Positions 15,626 through 24,284 of a stretch of 37,252 bases of DNA are shown in pieces. The DNA comes from Mucilaginibacter sp. (lineage in GTDB: Bacteria; Bacteroidota; Bacteroidia; Sphingobacteriales; Sphingobacteriaceae). The translations under genes were made by a program, and so were the position numbers. The stretch is taken from the NCBI RefSeq assembly GCF_028287845.1, contig NZ_JAQBOW010000051.1:1-37252 (forward strand), in the 5' to 3' direction. The notes under the pieces were generated by a model. The model was given only the letters and a program-made list of their open reading frames with translations, was not told the DNA's origin and made no database searches. Within the stretch, counting starts at the first letter, position 1. Every line of letters begins with the position of its first letter.

Positions 15626-18469
15626 CTACAACCCCATCTCCTTCTTCAAAAACTCCCCTGTAAAACTATCTTTCACTTTACACAACCCCTCGGGTGTCCC
15701 CGAGAATAGGATATTACCACCACCCGATCCGCCTTCCGGTCCCAAATCTATTACATGGTCTACCACCTTAATTACATCCAGATTATGCTCAATTACCAAT
15801 ACCGTATTGCCTTTATCTACCAACTGATAGAGTACGCCTAACAAAACATTTATGTCTTCAAAATGCAGACCTGTTGTTGGCTCATCAAGAATGTAGAAAG
15901 TATTGCCGGTATCTTTTTTAGATAGTTCAGTCGCTAGTTTAACCCGTTGTGCCTCACCGCCCGATAAGGTGGTTGATGATTGTCCCAAACGAATATATCC
16001 TAAACCAACATCCAGCAAGGTTTTAACCTTACGGTGGATGGACGGAATATGCTCAAAAAACGGCACTGCATCCTCAATGCTCATGTCCAGCACGTCGCTG
16101 ATAGATTTACCTTTATAACGCACTTCTAAAGTTTCGCGGTTATAGCGCCTGCCGCCGCATTCTTCGCAGGGTACCTGCACATCGGGCAAAAAATTCATTT
16201 CTATTACTTTCATACCCGCGCCCTGGCAGGTTTCGCAACGGCCACCTTTTACGTTGAACGAGAAACGCCCCGGTTTATAACCGCGTATCCTCGACTCAGG
16301 CAACGCTACAAACAGGTTACGTATATCAGAAAAAACACCGGTATAAGTTGCCGGGTTCGACCGTGGCGTACGGCCTATGGCGGTTTGGTCTATCTCAATT
16401 ACTTTATCGATGTTTTCCAATCCTTCAATTTTATCATAAGGCAGGGGGTGCTTTTTGGCCCTGAAAAAATGATGATTTAAAATAGGATACAAAGTCTCTG
16501 TTATCAGGCTTGATTTGCCGCTGCCTGATACACCGGTTATGCCAATCAGCTTCCCTAACGGAAATTCAACACTAACTTTCTTTAAATTATGACCTGTAGC
16601 CTTTTTAAGTGACAATGTTTTACCATTACCCTCGCGTCTTTTCTTGGGCACTGCAATTTCGCGCTCACCGTTAATGTATGATGTGGTTAGGGTATGATGA
16701 GCCATTAACTCAGCAGGTGTGCCTTGTGCAACAATCTCGCCGCCATGTACACCGGCAGCGGGGCCCATGTCAATAACGTGGTCGGCTTGTAGTATCATGT
16801 CCTTATCATGCTCAACCACTAATACGGTATTACCCAGATCGCGCAGGTTCTTTAAGGCATTTATTAAACGCTCATTATCACGCTGGTGCAGGCCAATGCT
16901 TGGCTCATCCAAAATGTACATTACATTCATTAATTGCGAGCCTATCTGCGTAGCCAGCCTTATACGCTGTGCTTCGCCACCTGATAGCGTTTTGGCAGTA
17001 CGGTCAAGCGTTAAATAGCTCAGGCCCACATCCATCAAAAACACAATACGGGCACGTATCTCTTTTAAAATCTCTTTGGCGATGACGTTCTGGCGTTCGG
17101 TTAATCGGTCTTCTAAATTCTCAAACCATTTCTGTAGGGTATTGATATCCATTATGGATAGTTCGAATATATTTTTTTGGTCGACCTTAAAATGCAGCGA
17201 TTCCTTTTTCAAACGTGCTCCATCACAAACCGGGCAGGTTTTTAGTACGCGATAGTTTTCCATATCGTCCATGCCTTCATCGCCGCGGCGCTCCTGCTGC
17301 TCTTCCAGCATGCGGATGATACCATCAAAACTTATCTGGTAACTCTGTACGTTCCATTTGTTGTACTCAACAGAAACAGTTACCATTTCGGTAGTGCCGT
17401 TCAGGATAATATCCAGCTTATCTTTTTCCAGTTTATCAATTGGGGTCGATAGTGAGAACCCAAACTTCTTCGCCAACGCTTTTAGCACCTGGAATATCCA
17501 TGTTTCGCGGTACTCGCCCAAAGGCGCAAGTCCACCATTCGAGATGCTTAGCTTAGGATTAGGAATTACCGACGCTTCATCCACCTCAAAAATATATCCC
17601 AACCCATTGCATTTTTCGCAGGCGCCATAAGGCGAGTTGAACGAGAAGGTATTTGGCTGCGGTTCATCATACGATATACCAGAAACCGGGTCCATCAGGT
17701 ATTTGCTAAAATAGGCTACATTGTTATCCTTATCGCCTACCCTGATAATGCCTTTTGCAATTTTTAAAGCCGCTTGTATAGAGGTATATAACCGTTTGCT
17801 ATTTTCCTCGCTTACCTGCAGGCGGTCTACCACAATATCAATATCATGAATTTTGTAGCGATCTACCTGCATTTTAGGTTCAACATCGGCAATGGCGCCA
17901 TCTATCCAAACTTTTAGGTAACCCTGTTTGCGTATTTGCTCAAACAATTCGCGGTAGTGGCCTTTACGGGCTTTTACAACCGGGGCCAAAATATTTACCG
18001 GCTCATCTTTAAACTTTTCTGATATGGTTTTCAGTATCTGATCTTCAGACATGCGCTCCATCTTCTCGCCGCTTACGTACGAATATGCATCGCCGGTACG
18101 GGCAAATAGCAGGCGCATAAAATCATAGATCTCTGTAATGGTACCAACTGTAGAGCGTGGATTTTTACTGGTGGTTTTTTGCTCGATAGCGATAACCGGG
18201 CTAAGGCCCGATACCTTATCTACGTCGGGGCGCTCCATGCCGCCCATAAACTGGCGCGAATAGGCCGAAAATGTTTCCATATAACGGCGCTGGCCCTCGG
18301 CATAAATGGTATCAAACGCAAGGGATGATTTACCGCTGCCGCTCAGCCCTGTAATAACAACCAGTTGGTTGCGCGGAAAAGAAACATCAATGTTTTTTAA
18401 ATTATGTACCCGGGCTCCGTAAACTTCAACTTCACTTTGCTCGCCGAGGTCGATGGGTTTTTCGCTCAT
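15626..18469 (-). CDS. uvrA: Excinuclease ABC subunit A
   Basis: A 947-residue UvrA, the damage-recognition ATPase of nucleotide excision repair, acting as a dimer with UvrB in the cytoplasm. Visible parts: Walker [11 protein letters not shown] (41-50), signature LSGGEAQR with ILDEPSIGL, second Walker [11 protein letters not shown], second LSGGEAQR with [10 protein letters not shown]. The C-terminal zinc module is intact (CETC, 19 residues, CEEC). The N-terminal zinc site is unusual: C284/C287 (CEKC) remain, but the partner CxxC expected near 258-261 reads LMDP. A TATCTTTG promoter element lies 123-130 bp upstream, so the 5' leader would include a 21-bp inverted repeat. The PIN toxin pair follows after 47 bp. 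Confidence 0.97.
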   Translation of the reverse strand: MSEKPIDLGEQSEVEVYGARVHNLKNIDVSFPRNQLVVITGLSGSGKSSLAFDTIYAEGQRRYMETFSAYSRQFMGGMERPDVDKVSGLSPVIAIEQKTTSKNPRSTVGTITEIYDFMRLLFARTGDAYSYVSGEKMERMSEDQILKTISEKFKDEPVNILAPVVKARKGHYRELFEQIRKQGYLKVWIDGAIADVEPKMQVDRYKIHDIDIVVDRLQVSEENSKRLYTSIQAALKIAKGIIRVGDKDNNVAYFSKYLMDPVSGISYDEPQPNTFSFNSPYGACEKCNGLGYIFEVDEASVIPNPKLSISNGGLAPLGEYRETWIFQVLKALAKKFGFSLSTPIDKLEKDKLDIILNGTTEMVTVSVEYNKWNVQSYQISFDGIIRMLEEQQERRGDEGMDDMENYRVLKTCPVCDGARLKKESLHFKVDQKNIFELSIMDINTLQKWFENLEDRLTERQNVIAKEILKEIRARIVFLMDVGLSYLTLDRTAKTLSGGEAQRIRLATQIGSQLMNVMYILDEPSIGLHQRDNERLINALKNLRDLGNTVLVVEHDKDMILQADHVIDMGPAAGVHGGEIVAQGTPAELMAHHTLTTSYINGEREIAVPKKRREGNGKTLSLKKATGHNLKKVSVEFPLGKLIGITGVSGSGKSSLITETLYPILNHHFFRAKKHPLPYDKIEGLENIDKVIEIDQTAIGRTPRSNPATYTGVFSDIRNLFVALPESRIRGYKPGRFSFNVKGGRCETCQGAGMKVIEMNFLPDVQVPCEECGGRRYNRETLEVRYKGKSISDVLDMSIEDAVPFFEHIPSIHRKVKTLLDVGLGYIRLGQSSTTLSGGEAQRVKLATELSKKDTGNTFYILDEPTTGLHFEDINVLLGVLYQLVDKGNTVLVIEHNLDVIKVVDHVIDLGPEGGSGGGNILFSGTPEGLCKVKDSFTGEFLKKEMGL

Positions 18470-18482
18470 ATATTTAATTAGT

Positions 18483-18582
18483 GAATGAGCGAATGAGTGA
18501 ATGAGTGAATGAAGAAATTGGTTAAGCTGCTAATTTTAACAACGCGCCATTCACTCATTCACTCATTCAAAACTCACTCATT
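18483..18582. repeat. GAATGAGT word array with 21-bp perfect inverted repeat
   Basis: The sequence at 18491-18511 is the exact reverse complement of 18548-18568; both are iterations of GAATGAGT/ATTCACTC. The 36-base loop contains no gene. A further stretch, CATTCAAAACTCACTCA (18564-18580), is the exact inverse of 31826-31842, 13 kb away. On the minus strand the array lies between the uvrA promoter element and the uvrA start codon, so it would be a hairpin in the leader. Confidence 0.8.
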
Positions 18583-18591
18583 AAATCGATG

Positions 18592-18599
18592 CAAAGATA
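18592..18599 (-). promoter_or_regulatory. -7 promoter element of uvrA
   Basis: TATCTTTG on the minus strand is an exact TAnnTTTG match, placed just after the terminator of the upstream transglycosylase gene. It implies a leader of roughly 115 bases. No TTG was found at the ideal -33 spacing; a CTG is close. Confidence 0.45.
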
Positions 18600-18602
18600 A
18601 AC

Positions 18603-18636
18603 AAAAATGCCCGATCTGCCAGTTGGACAGATCGGG
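18603..18636 (-). terminator. Terminator after lytic transglycosylase gene
   Basis: CCCGATCTG (18610-18618) pairs perfectly with CAGATCGGG (18628-18636) across a nine-base loop. Reading the minus strand, the stem is followed by CATTTTTG. It lies 37 bp past the stop codon of the transglycosylase gene. Confidence 0.8.
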
Positions 18637-18672
18637 TTAATGGTGCTCTGTAATAATTATTATTACCGTAGT

Positions 18673-19458
18673 TTAATTATAAGCTATAAAGTTTTTAGGC
18701 GCTGCATAGGTAATATAATTACCATAGCCATATTTCTGCGGATTGCCTATTATAGCTTTCATTGCTACTAAATTGTAAACGTAATTACCTGTTTCGCGAT
18801 TTAACTTCATGCGGAAATAATTGTTTTCACTTTGGCTATGAATGGCTTTTTCTAATTTAATAGAGCCATTGTTGTAAGCGGCAGCAGCCAATGTCCAGCT
18901 GTTGAACTCAACATATAACTCTTTAATATACTTGCAGGCAGCAATAGTTGATTTACGAATGTTTTTACGTTCATCAATACCTTTGCCAACTTTTAGGCCA
19001 TAGGTACGCGCGGTACCCGGCATAAATTGCCATAAGCCTGCCGCGCCCTTTGATGAGGTTCCTTCATTTAACCCCGACTCTACCAATGGCAGGTATTTAA
19101 AATCTTCGGGGATACCATAGGCTCTTAAAATTGGCTCAATAATAGGGAACAATTTTTCGGCTTTAATATGCAGAATGTGTGATTGGATGTTTCTGTAATT
19201 ATGCCTTTTTAGGGAGTTTTGCAGTTTGCGGTATACAGTAGTATTTGAGGGTAAAGCTTCATTAGCGAAACTATAATCATTTGTAGCATCGGTTTTGTAT
19301 GATATAAAACCAGAGACGCCGTGGCTTATTTTTGCCGTTGGTTTTATAACCGTTGTACTGCAAATGTTAAGCTTGAAAATGACAGCCAGCACAAGCATTA
19401 CGGAGCACGTAAATAAGTGTTTTTTCATCATTTTTTTTCTATTCATAGAACGATACAT
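18673..19458 (-). CDS. Lytic transglycosylase (SLT/MltD-like) domain protein
   Basis: A 261-residue murein-cleaving lytic transglycosylase. A basic N-terminus and hydrophobic stretch (about 14-33) act as signal peptide or anchor. The SLT catalytic domain (about 105-235) contains catalytic E127 in LVESGLN, then KGAAGLWQFMPGTARTYGLKV and the AAAAYNNG motif. No LysM domains follow, so it is shorter than MltD. It acts in the periplasm on peptidoglycan. Met at 19458, 19446 and 19428 are all possible starts; the promoter at 19475-19506 is compatible with the first. It is a single-gene unit with its own promoter and terminator. Confidence 0.9.
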   Translation of the reverse strand: MYRSMNRKKMMKKHLFTCSVMLVLAVIFKLNICSTTVIKPTAKISHGVSGFISYKTDATNDYSFANEALPSNTTVYRKLQNSLKRHNYRNIQSHILHIKAEKLFPIIEPILRAYGIPEDFKYLPLVESGLNEGTSSKGAAGLWQFMPGTARTYGLKVGKGIDERKNIRKSTIAACKYIKELYVEFNSWTLAAAAYNNGSIKLEKAIHSQSENNYFRMKLNRETGNYVYNLVAMKAIIGNPQKYGYGNYITYAAPKNFIAYN

Positions 19459-19474
19459 TTAGATAAATGTTAAA

Positions 19475-19506
19475 CAAAGGTATGGTATATAAAGCAGATT
19501 GTCAAA
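19475..19506 (-). promoter_or_regulatory. Promoter of lytic transglycosylase gene
   Basis: On the minus strand, TTTG (19506-19503), a 20-base spacer and TACCTTTG (19482-19475) match both Bacteroidota elements exactly. The predicted start point is near 19469, about 10 bases before the ATG at 19458. It is the best full promoter match in the window. Confidence 0.7.
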
Positions 19507-19636
19507 CACTTAACCTGTTCTTGTTGTTTTAATAATTTGAAAATAGTTTAAAAATCGCACTTTAAAGTGGTTTAAACACGGTTTTTGAACCGATGAAAAA
19601 AGTTGAAAAAACCATCCGAAAACCGGCAAAAAACTA

Positions 19637-19644
19637 TACCTTTG
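19637..19644 (+). promoter_or_regulatory. -7 promoter element of pseudouridine synthase gene
   Basis: TACCTTTG is an exact TAnnTTTG match, 34 bases ahead of the ATG at 19679. No clear -33 TTG is present at standard spacing. It is divergent from the transglycosylase promoter about 150 bp away. Confidence 0.5.
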
Positions 19645-19678
19645 ACCCTCACGCTGCGAAAGCGCAAACATAAAAACT

Positions 19679-21181
19679 ATGGTATTTAAAAGACCAGCAA
19701 ACAGTCGCGACGACAGGAATGGCAGATCAAATGGACCCTCAAAAGGCGGTGATAATAAACGATCTTCTTCCACCCGTGGAAACTCTTCAAAAAGCACGGA
19801 CAGACCCAACAACGATAGTTCTAAAAAAAGATACTCAAGCGGCCCGACTGCCGAGCGTAGCGCTTTCTCATCAGGAAGCGAAAAGAAAAGCTTTGGACCA
19901 CGCAAGCCATATTCTGGCCGCCCAACCGGCGGAGACGACGAAAAACCGAAAAGAAGCTATGGCGGCGAATCAACCGGCGAAAAGAAAACCTTTACCCCGC
20001 GTAATAAACCATACTCTGGCAGACCAGTGGGGAGCGATGATGATCGCCCTAAAAGAAGCTTTGACGGTGAATCATCAGGCGGCAGCAAGAAAAACTTTTT
20101 ACCGCGTAACAAACCATATTCTGGCAGGCCACAAGCCGGCAGCGATGAGGATAGGCCTAAAAAGAGTTTTGGTAACGATGAGCGCCCTAAAAGAAGTTTT
20201 GGTAGTGGCGATTCGGCACCAAGGAACCGTAAACCAACCGGGGCAGATTTTGGCGATAAACCCAAAAGAAGCTTTGGCGACAAACCAGCCGGCGACCGCA
20301 AATTCACCAGTTCAAAACCAACAGGCGACTTTAAAAAGCGCGATGGTGATAAGCCATTCCGCAAACCGGGCGATAAACCCGTTTACGATAAGATAACCCG
20401 CGACCGCGATGCACCGGTAAAAACATTACGCGCCAAAAAACCAACCAAAAAAGAAGAAGAAGATGGCCTTATCCGCCTTAACCGTTATATAGCAAATGCA
20501 GGTATTTGCTCTCGCCGTAAGGCTGATGAACTGATTGCGGCAGGTGTAGTATCTGTAAACGGCGAGGTGGTAAATGAGCTGGGTTTAAAGGTTGACCCAT
20601 TTAAAGACGAAATAAAATACAACGGCGAAACGCTTAAACGCGAAAAGAACGTTTACGTATTATTAAATAAACCCAAAGATTATATAACTACTACCGACGA
20701 TCCGCAGGAACGTCGCACAGTAATGCACCTGGTTGAAAAAGCCAGCCGCGAGCGGATATATCCAATTGGGCGTTTGGACCGTAATACAACCGGTTTGCTG
20801 TTAATGACCAATGATGGCGACCTGGCTGATAAGCTTTCACACCCGCGCAGTAATATTACCAAGCTGTACCAGGTTGAGCTGAATAAAGCCTTAACACAGG
20901 GCGACCTGAATAAACTGCAGTTTGGCGTGGAGCTTGAAGATGGTTTGATAAAACCAGACTCGGTAGCTTACGTTGCGGGCGGTTCAAAAAGAGAAGTGGG
21001 CATACAGATACACAGCGGAAAGAACCGTGTAGTGCGCCGTATGTTTGAGCACCTGGGTTATGATGTAGTAAAACTGGACAGGGTAGTATATGCCAACCTT
21101 ACCAAGAAGGATTTGCCACGCGGCCGCTGGCGCTTTTTAGATGAAAAAGAAGTTATCCAGTTAAAGCATTTGATAAAATAA
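19679..21181 (+). CDS. RluB/RsuA-type pseudouridine synthase with long disordered N-terminal tail
   Basis: A 500-residue rRNA pseudouridine synthase. The enzyme part starts near residue 262: an S4 RNA-binding domain (LIRLNRYIANAGICSRRKAD, about 262-310) and an RsuA/RluB catalytic domain with D367 in the GRLDRNTTGLLL motif. It isomerises a uridine in rRNA; the RluB-type 23S site is the likeliest target. The preceding 260 residues are low complexity, rich in Arg, Lys, Ser, Gly, Asp and Pro, with repeated KPYSGRPxGSDxDRPK-like units (strongest around 19998-20180 in DNA). Ordinary RluB has no such tail; several Bacteroidota homologues do, from memory. The tail probably helps RNA or ribosome binding. 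It is monocistronic as far as can be seen. Confidence 0.92.
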   Translation: MVFKRPANSRDDRNGRSNGPSKGGDNKRSSSTRGNSSKSTDRPNNDSSKKRYSSGPTAERSAFSSGSEKKSFGPRKPYSGRPTGGDDEKPKRSYGGESTGEKKTFTPRNKPYSGRPVGSDDDRPKRSFDGESSGGSKKNFLPRNKPYSGRPQAGSDEDRPKKSFGNDERPKRSFGSGDSAPRNRKPTGADFGDKPKRSFGDKPAGDRKFTSSKPTGDFKKRDGDKPFRKPGDKPVYDKITRDRDAPVKTLRAKKPTKKEEEDGLIRLNRYIANAGICSRRKADELIAAGVVSVNGEVVNELGLKVDPFKDEIKYNGETLKREKNVYVLLNKPKDYITTTDDPQERRTVMHLVEKASRERIYPIGRLDRNTTGLLLMTNDGDLADKLSHPRSNITKLYQVELNKALTQGDLNKLQFGVELEDGLIKPDSVAYVAGGSKREVGIQIHSGKNRVVRRMFEHLGYDVVKLDRVVYANLTKKDLPRGRWRFLDEKEVIQLKHLIK

Positions 21182-21186
21182 TGCAA

Positions 21187-21200
21187 CCCGAAGGATCGGG
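21187..21200 (+). terminator. Weak hairpin after pseudouridine synthase gene
   Basis: CCCGA-AGGA-TCGGG forms a five-pair stem starting six bases after the stop codon. It is followed by AATTAATTAATTG rather than a T-run, so termination is uncertain. Confidence 0.3.
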
Positions 21201-21259
21201 CAATTAATTAATTGTTTGAATGCTCCATCGGTGCCGCCTAATGCGGAGGCAAAGATGCT

Positions 21260-21279
21260 TGCATTAAAGTTTTAATGCA
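21260..21279. promoter_or_regulatory. 20-bp dyad upstream of E1 dehydrogenase gene
   Basis: TGCATTAAA-GT-TTTAATGCA is a perfect nine-base dyad with a two-base centre, 54 bp before the E1 start codon. The tiny centre favours a protein-binding operator over an RNA hairpin. The cognate regulator is unknown. Confidence 0.35.
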
Positions 21280-21332
21280 TTTGCCCGGGTAACAACTGTT
21301 AGAAAACTTAAAAACTTCAGTAGATTAGCTGT

Positions 21333-23309
21333 ATGATTTTTGACCGGAAAAACCTGGACAACAATACGCTGATTGCAATTTATAAAAAGCTGTTATTTCC
21401 GCGTGTTGTTGAAGAGAAGATGCTTATCCTGTTGCGCCAGGGGCGTATAGGTAAGTGGTTTTCGGGTATAGGGCAGGAAGCTATTTCCGTAGGCGCTGCA
21501 ATGGCCATGCAGCCAGATGAGTATATACTGCCCATGCACCGCAATCTGGGGGTGTTTACCGGTCGTGATGTGCCTTTTAATCGCTTATTTGGGCAATGGC
21601 TGGGTAAGCCGTCAGGTTTTACCAAAGGGCGCGACAGGTCCTTCCATTTCGGCTCGCAGGAACATAAGATCATCGGGATGATATCTCATCTTGGTCCGCA
21701 AATGGCTTTGGCTGATGGCATCGCGTTAGCTGATATATTAGCAGGCAGAAAAAAAGCAACATTAGTATTTACCGGCGAGGGCGGCACCAGTGAAGGTGAT
21801 TTCCACGAGGCGCTTAATATTGCCGCGGTTTGGAACCTGCCGGTTATTTTTTTGATAGAGAATAACGGCTATGGCCTTTCAACCCCAACTGACGAACAGT
21901 ACAAGTGCAAGCAGCTGGTTGATAAGGCAATAGGTTACGGCATTGAAGGTCGGCAAATAAATGGCAACAATGTATTGGAGGTTTACTATACAATTAGTGA
22001 AATAGCCAATAGCATCCGCTCAAAACCACGCCCCGTTTTAGTGGAATGCATGACCTTTAGGATGCGGGGGCATGAAGAAGCATCGGGCACCAAATATGTT
22101 CCGCAGGAGTTATTTGACGACTGGCAGGATAAGGACCCGATAAGCAGTTTCGAAAATTTTTTAATAGCCGAAGAAGCTCTTCGTCCCGAATGGATACCTT
22201 ACCTGCGTAATGAGTTTATAAAGCAGATAGACCCGGTTATTGAAATTGTTTTAAACGAAAAAGATATCCGCCCCAATATATTTACCGAAATGGGCGATGT
22301 ATATAAAACAACTTCCCGCCCCATATTTAAACTTTCGGGCACATCAAAAGTAATACGATATATTGATGCTATACGCGATGGCCTGATGCTGGCCATGCGT
22401 AAGTATGAGAACCTGGTAATAATGGGCCAGGATGTTGCCGGGTATGGTGGTGTATTTAAAGTTACCGAGGGTTTTGTAGAAGAGTTTGGCAAAGCGCGCG
22501 TGCGCAATACGCCGCTTTGCGAATCGGGGATAATAGGCACCGGGATGGGTTTATCCTTAAATGGTTACAAGGCCGTTGTTGAAATGCAGTTTGCCGATTT
22601 TGTAAGCAGCGGTTTTACCCAGATAATTAATAATTTGGCTAAAACCCATTACCGCTGGGGGCAAAATGTTGATGTGGTGATACGGATGCCTACAGGCGCG
22701 GGCACTGCTGGCGGGCCGTTCCACTCGCAAAGTAACGAGGCATGGTTCACTAAAACCCCGGGATTAAAAGTGGTGTACCCGGCTTTCCCGGCAGATGCGA
22801 AAGGATTGTTAATGGCTGCTATTGCCGATCCTAACCCGGTAATGTATTTCGAGCATAAATATTTATACCGTAACCTTACCGGCGAAGTGCCCGACGGTGA
22901 GCTGTTTATTGAGATAGGAAAAGCGAGGGTTGTAAAAAAAGGCACTCTGGCTACTATAATTACCTATGGTTACGCGGTACATTGGGCCCTTGAATATTTA
23001 AGTAATCATCCTGATTTATCTATTGAAATTATAGATCTGCGCAGCCTGCAACCCTGGGACAACGCAACTGTTATAGAAAGCGTTAAGAAAACGCACAAGG
23101 CAATGGTTTTGCATGAGGATACCCTAACGGGAGGGTTTGGCGCGGAAATAGCAGCTACCATAGCAGAAAATTGTTTCCTTGAGCTTGACGCCCCTGTTAT
23201 GCGCTGCGCCAGCTTAGACACGCCTGTACCCATGGATAAGGGTTTAGAAAACCAGTTCTTAGGCAAATCGCGCCTGGAAAAAGCAATGTACCAATTGCTT
23301 AATTATTAG
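21333..23309 (+). CDS. Fused E1 alpha/beta 2-oxoacid dehydrogenase (branched-chain type)
   Basis: A 658-residue thiamine-pyrophosphate enzyme combining E1 alpha (about 1-330) and E1 beta (about 337-658), subunits that are separate in many bacteria. E1 oxidatively decarboxylates a 2-oxoacid and passes the acyl group to a lipoyl E2. The TPP motif begins GEGGTSEGDFHEA (148-160) and ends ENN (176-178); the usual GDG is GEG here. The beta part shows MGQDVAGYGGVFKVTEGF and PLCESGIIGTGMGLSLNG. Fused forms of this length are common in Bacteroidota and usually annotated as 2-oxoisovalerate dehydrogenase. No E2 or E3 gene is nearby, so substrate specificity is inference. A 20-bp dyad lies upstream. Confidence 0.9.
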   Translation: MIFDRKNLDNNTLIAIYKKLLFPRVVEEKMLILLRQGRIGKWFSGIGQEAISVGAAMAMQPDEYILPMHRNLGVFTGRDVPFNRLFGQWLGKPSGFTKGRDRSFHFGSQEHKIIGMISHLGPQMALADGIALADILAGRKKATLVFTGEGGTSEGDFHEALNIAAVWNLPVIFLIENNGYGLSTPTDEQYKCKQLVDKAIGYGIEGRQINGNNVLEVYYTISEIANSIRSKPRPVLVECMTFRMRGHEEASGTKYVPQELFDDWQDKDPISSFENFLIAEEALRPEWIPYLRNEFIKQIDPVIEIVLNEKDIRPNIFTEMGDVYKTTSRPIFKLSGTSKVIRYIDAIRDGLMLAMRKYENLVIMGQDVAGYGGVFKVTEGFVEEFGKARVRNTPLCESGIIGTGMGLSLNGYKAVVEMQFADFVSSGFTQIINNLAKTHYRWGQNVDVVIRMPTGAGTAGGPFHSQSNEAWFTKTPGLKVVYPAFPADAKGLLMAAIADPNPVMYFEHKYLYRNLTGEVPDGELFIEIGKARVVKKGTLATIITYGYAVHWALEYLSNHPDLSIEIIDLRSLQPWDNATVIESVKKTHKAMVLHEDTLTGGFGAEIAATIAENCFLELDAPVMRCASLDTPVPMDKGLENQFLGKSRLEKAMYQLLNY

Positions 23310-23476
23310 TTAGCATTTACTAATGTCGTTAATTAGATCACGGCTCCGGTTCCACCTGTCCCGTTTACCAAAAACGAAACACCCTTGAAAAGGTAATATC
23401 TATTGACTTTTTACATCCAAACAACAATTTTTTATATAAACTTGCAATACAATAGGTAGCAAATTATTGTAATACT

Positions 23477-24283
23477 ATGAACGACGAATTTTACCGGCAA
23501 ATTTTAAATAAGCAGCAGCAAACAGAAGCAATACCTTCAAACAAGGAAATTACTACCTGGGCCCTGCAGGTGATCCGTTTGATGTATCCCGAACAATCAA
23601 AAAAAGTATTTATTTCTATCGGCCAACTACAGGATGAATTTAAAAAACTGCAGGACGAACTATGCCATATAATGAATCTTACCAAGGCCTGCAATAACTA
23701 TGATAACGAAAGGCTTGCTGAAAGCTTTTTTAATGAGCTGCCCGAATTATACCGAAAATTAAATACCGATATACAAGCTATTTTTAAGGGTGACCCCGCG
23801 GCCCGCAGCGAGTTTGAAGTGATACGCACCTATCCCGGATTTTTTGCTATTTCGTTTTACAGGTTGGCGCATGGTTTATTTAAAAATGAGGTACCCTTAA
23901 TACCACGAATACTAACCGAATACGCCCACTCAAAAACTGGTATAGATATACACCCGGCAGCCCAAATTGACGAGTATTTTTATATTGACCACGGCACAGG
24001 TGTAGTTATTGGCGAAACTACTAAAATAGGGAAGCATGTAAAACTTTACCAGGGGGTAACACTGGGCGCGTTAAGCGTTGCCAAGAATATGGCCGATACC
24101 AAGCGCCATCCAACGGTTGAAGATAACGTAGTGATTTATTCGGGGGCTACAATATTGGGCGGCGAAACGGTTGTAGGGCATGATAGCGTTATTGGCGGTA
24201 ATGTTTGGCTCACCAAAAGTGTCGAGCCGCATTCTACAGTTTACCATTCCCCTTTGGTGAAAGTTTTAAAAAAAGCTAAATAA
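23477..24283 (+). CDS. cysE: Serine O-acetyltransferase
   Basis: A 268-residue serine acetyltransferase, which makes O-acetylserine from L-serine and acetyl-CoA, the first step of cysteine synthesis. The N-terminal half is helical (about 1-145); the C-terminal half is a left-handed beta-helix of hexapeptide repeats. D157 (GIDIHPAAQI) and H172 (IDHGTG) have the same 15-residue spacing as the catalytic D143/H158 pair of E. coli CysE, and VIGETTKIGKHVKLYQGVTLG follows. The stop codon is one base from the cysM start codon, so the two form an operon. No cysteine-feedback or T-box-like leader is evident in the 167-bp spacer. Confidence 0.95.
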   Translation: MNDEFYRQILNKQQQTEAIPSNKEITTWALQVIRLMYPEQSKKVFISIGQLQDEFKKLQDELCHIMNLTKACNNYDNERLAESFFNELPELYRKLNTDIQAIFKGDPAARSEFEVIRTYPGFFAISFYRLAHGLFKNEVPLIPRILTEYAHSKTGIDIHPAAQIDEYFYIDHGTGVVIGETTKIGKHVKLYQGVTLGALSVAKNMADTKRHPTVEDNVVIYSGATILGGETVVGHDSVIGGNVWLTKSVEPHSTVYHSPLVKVLKKAK

Positions 24284-24284
24284 T

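Noticed and set aside
16719..17630. Open frames antisense to uvrA (for example 16719-17018 and 17358-17630)
   Set aside because: Shadow frames of a strongly conserved gene, rich in Cys and Ser as expected from reverse-strand reading; no independent support.
18483..18582. CRISPR-like array upstream of uvrA
   Set aside because: The units are 8-bp words repeated head to tail and inverted, with no regular 25-40 bp repeats or unique spacers and no cas genes.
19510..20364. Open frames on the minus strand opposite the pseudouridine synthase tail (19510-19905, 19957-20364)
   Set aside because: They mirror the low-complexity repeats of the true gene and have Leu/Ser/Pro-rich composition without recognisable domains; the promoter and catalytic domain support the plus-strand gene.
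19719..20396. A 225-codon plus-strand frame overlapping the pseudouridine synthase tail
   Set aside because: It is the shifted frame of the same repeats and ends where the repeats end; no domain is visible.
23305..23324. ATTAGT/ACTAAT hairpin at the end of the E1 gene as terminator
   Set aside because: Six AT-rich pairs overlapping the stop codon without a T-run; likely chance.
23310..23476. Riboswitch or attenuator ahead of cysE-cysM
   Set aside because: No conserved SAM-riboswitch-like core or terminator hairpin was recognisable in the 167-bp spacer; only weak short symmetries are present.
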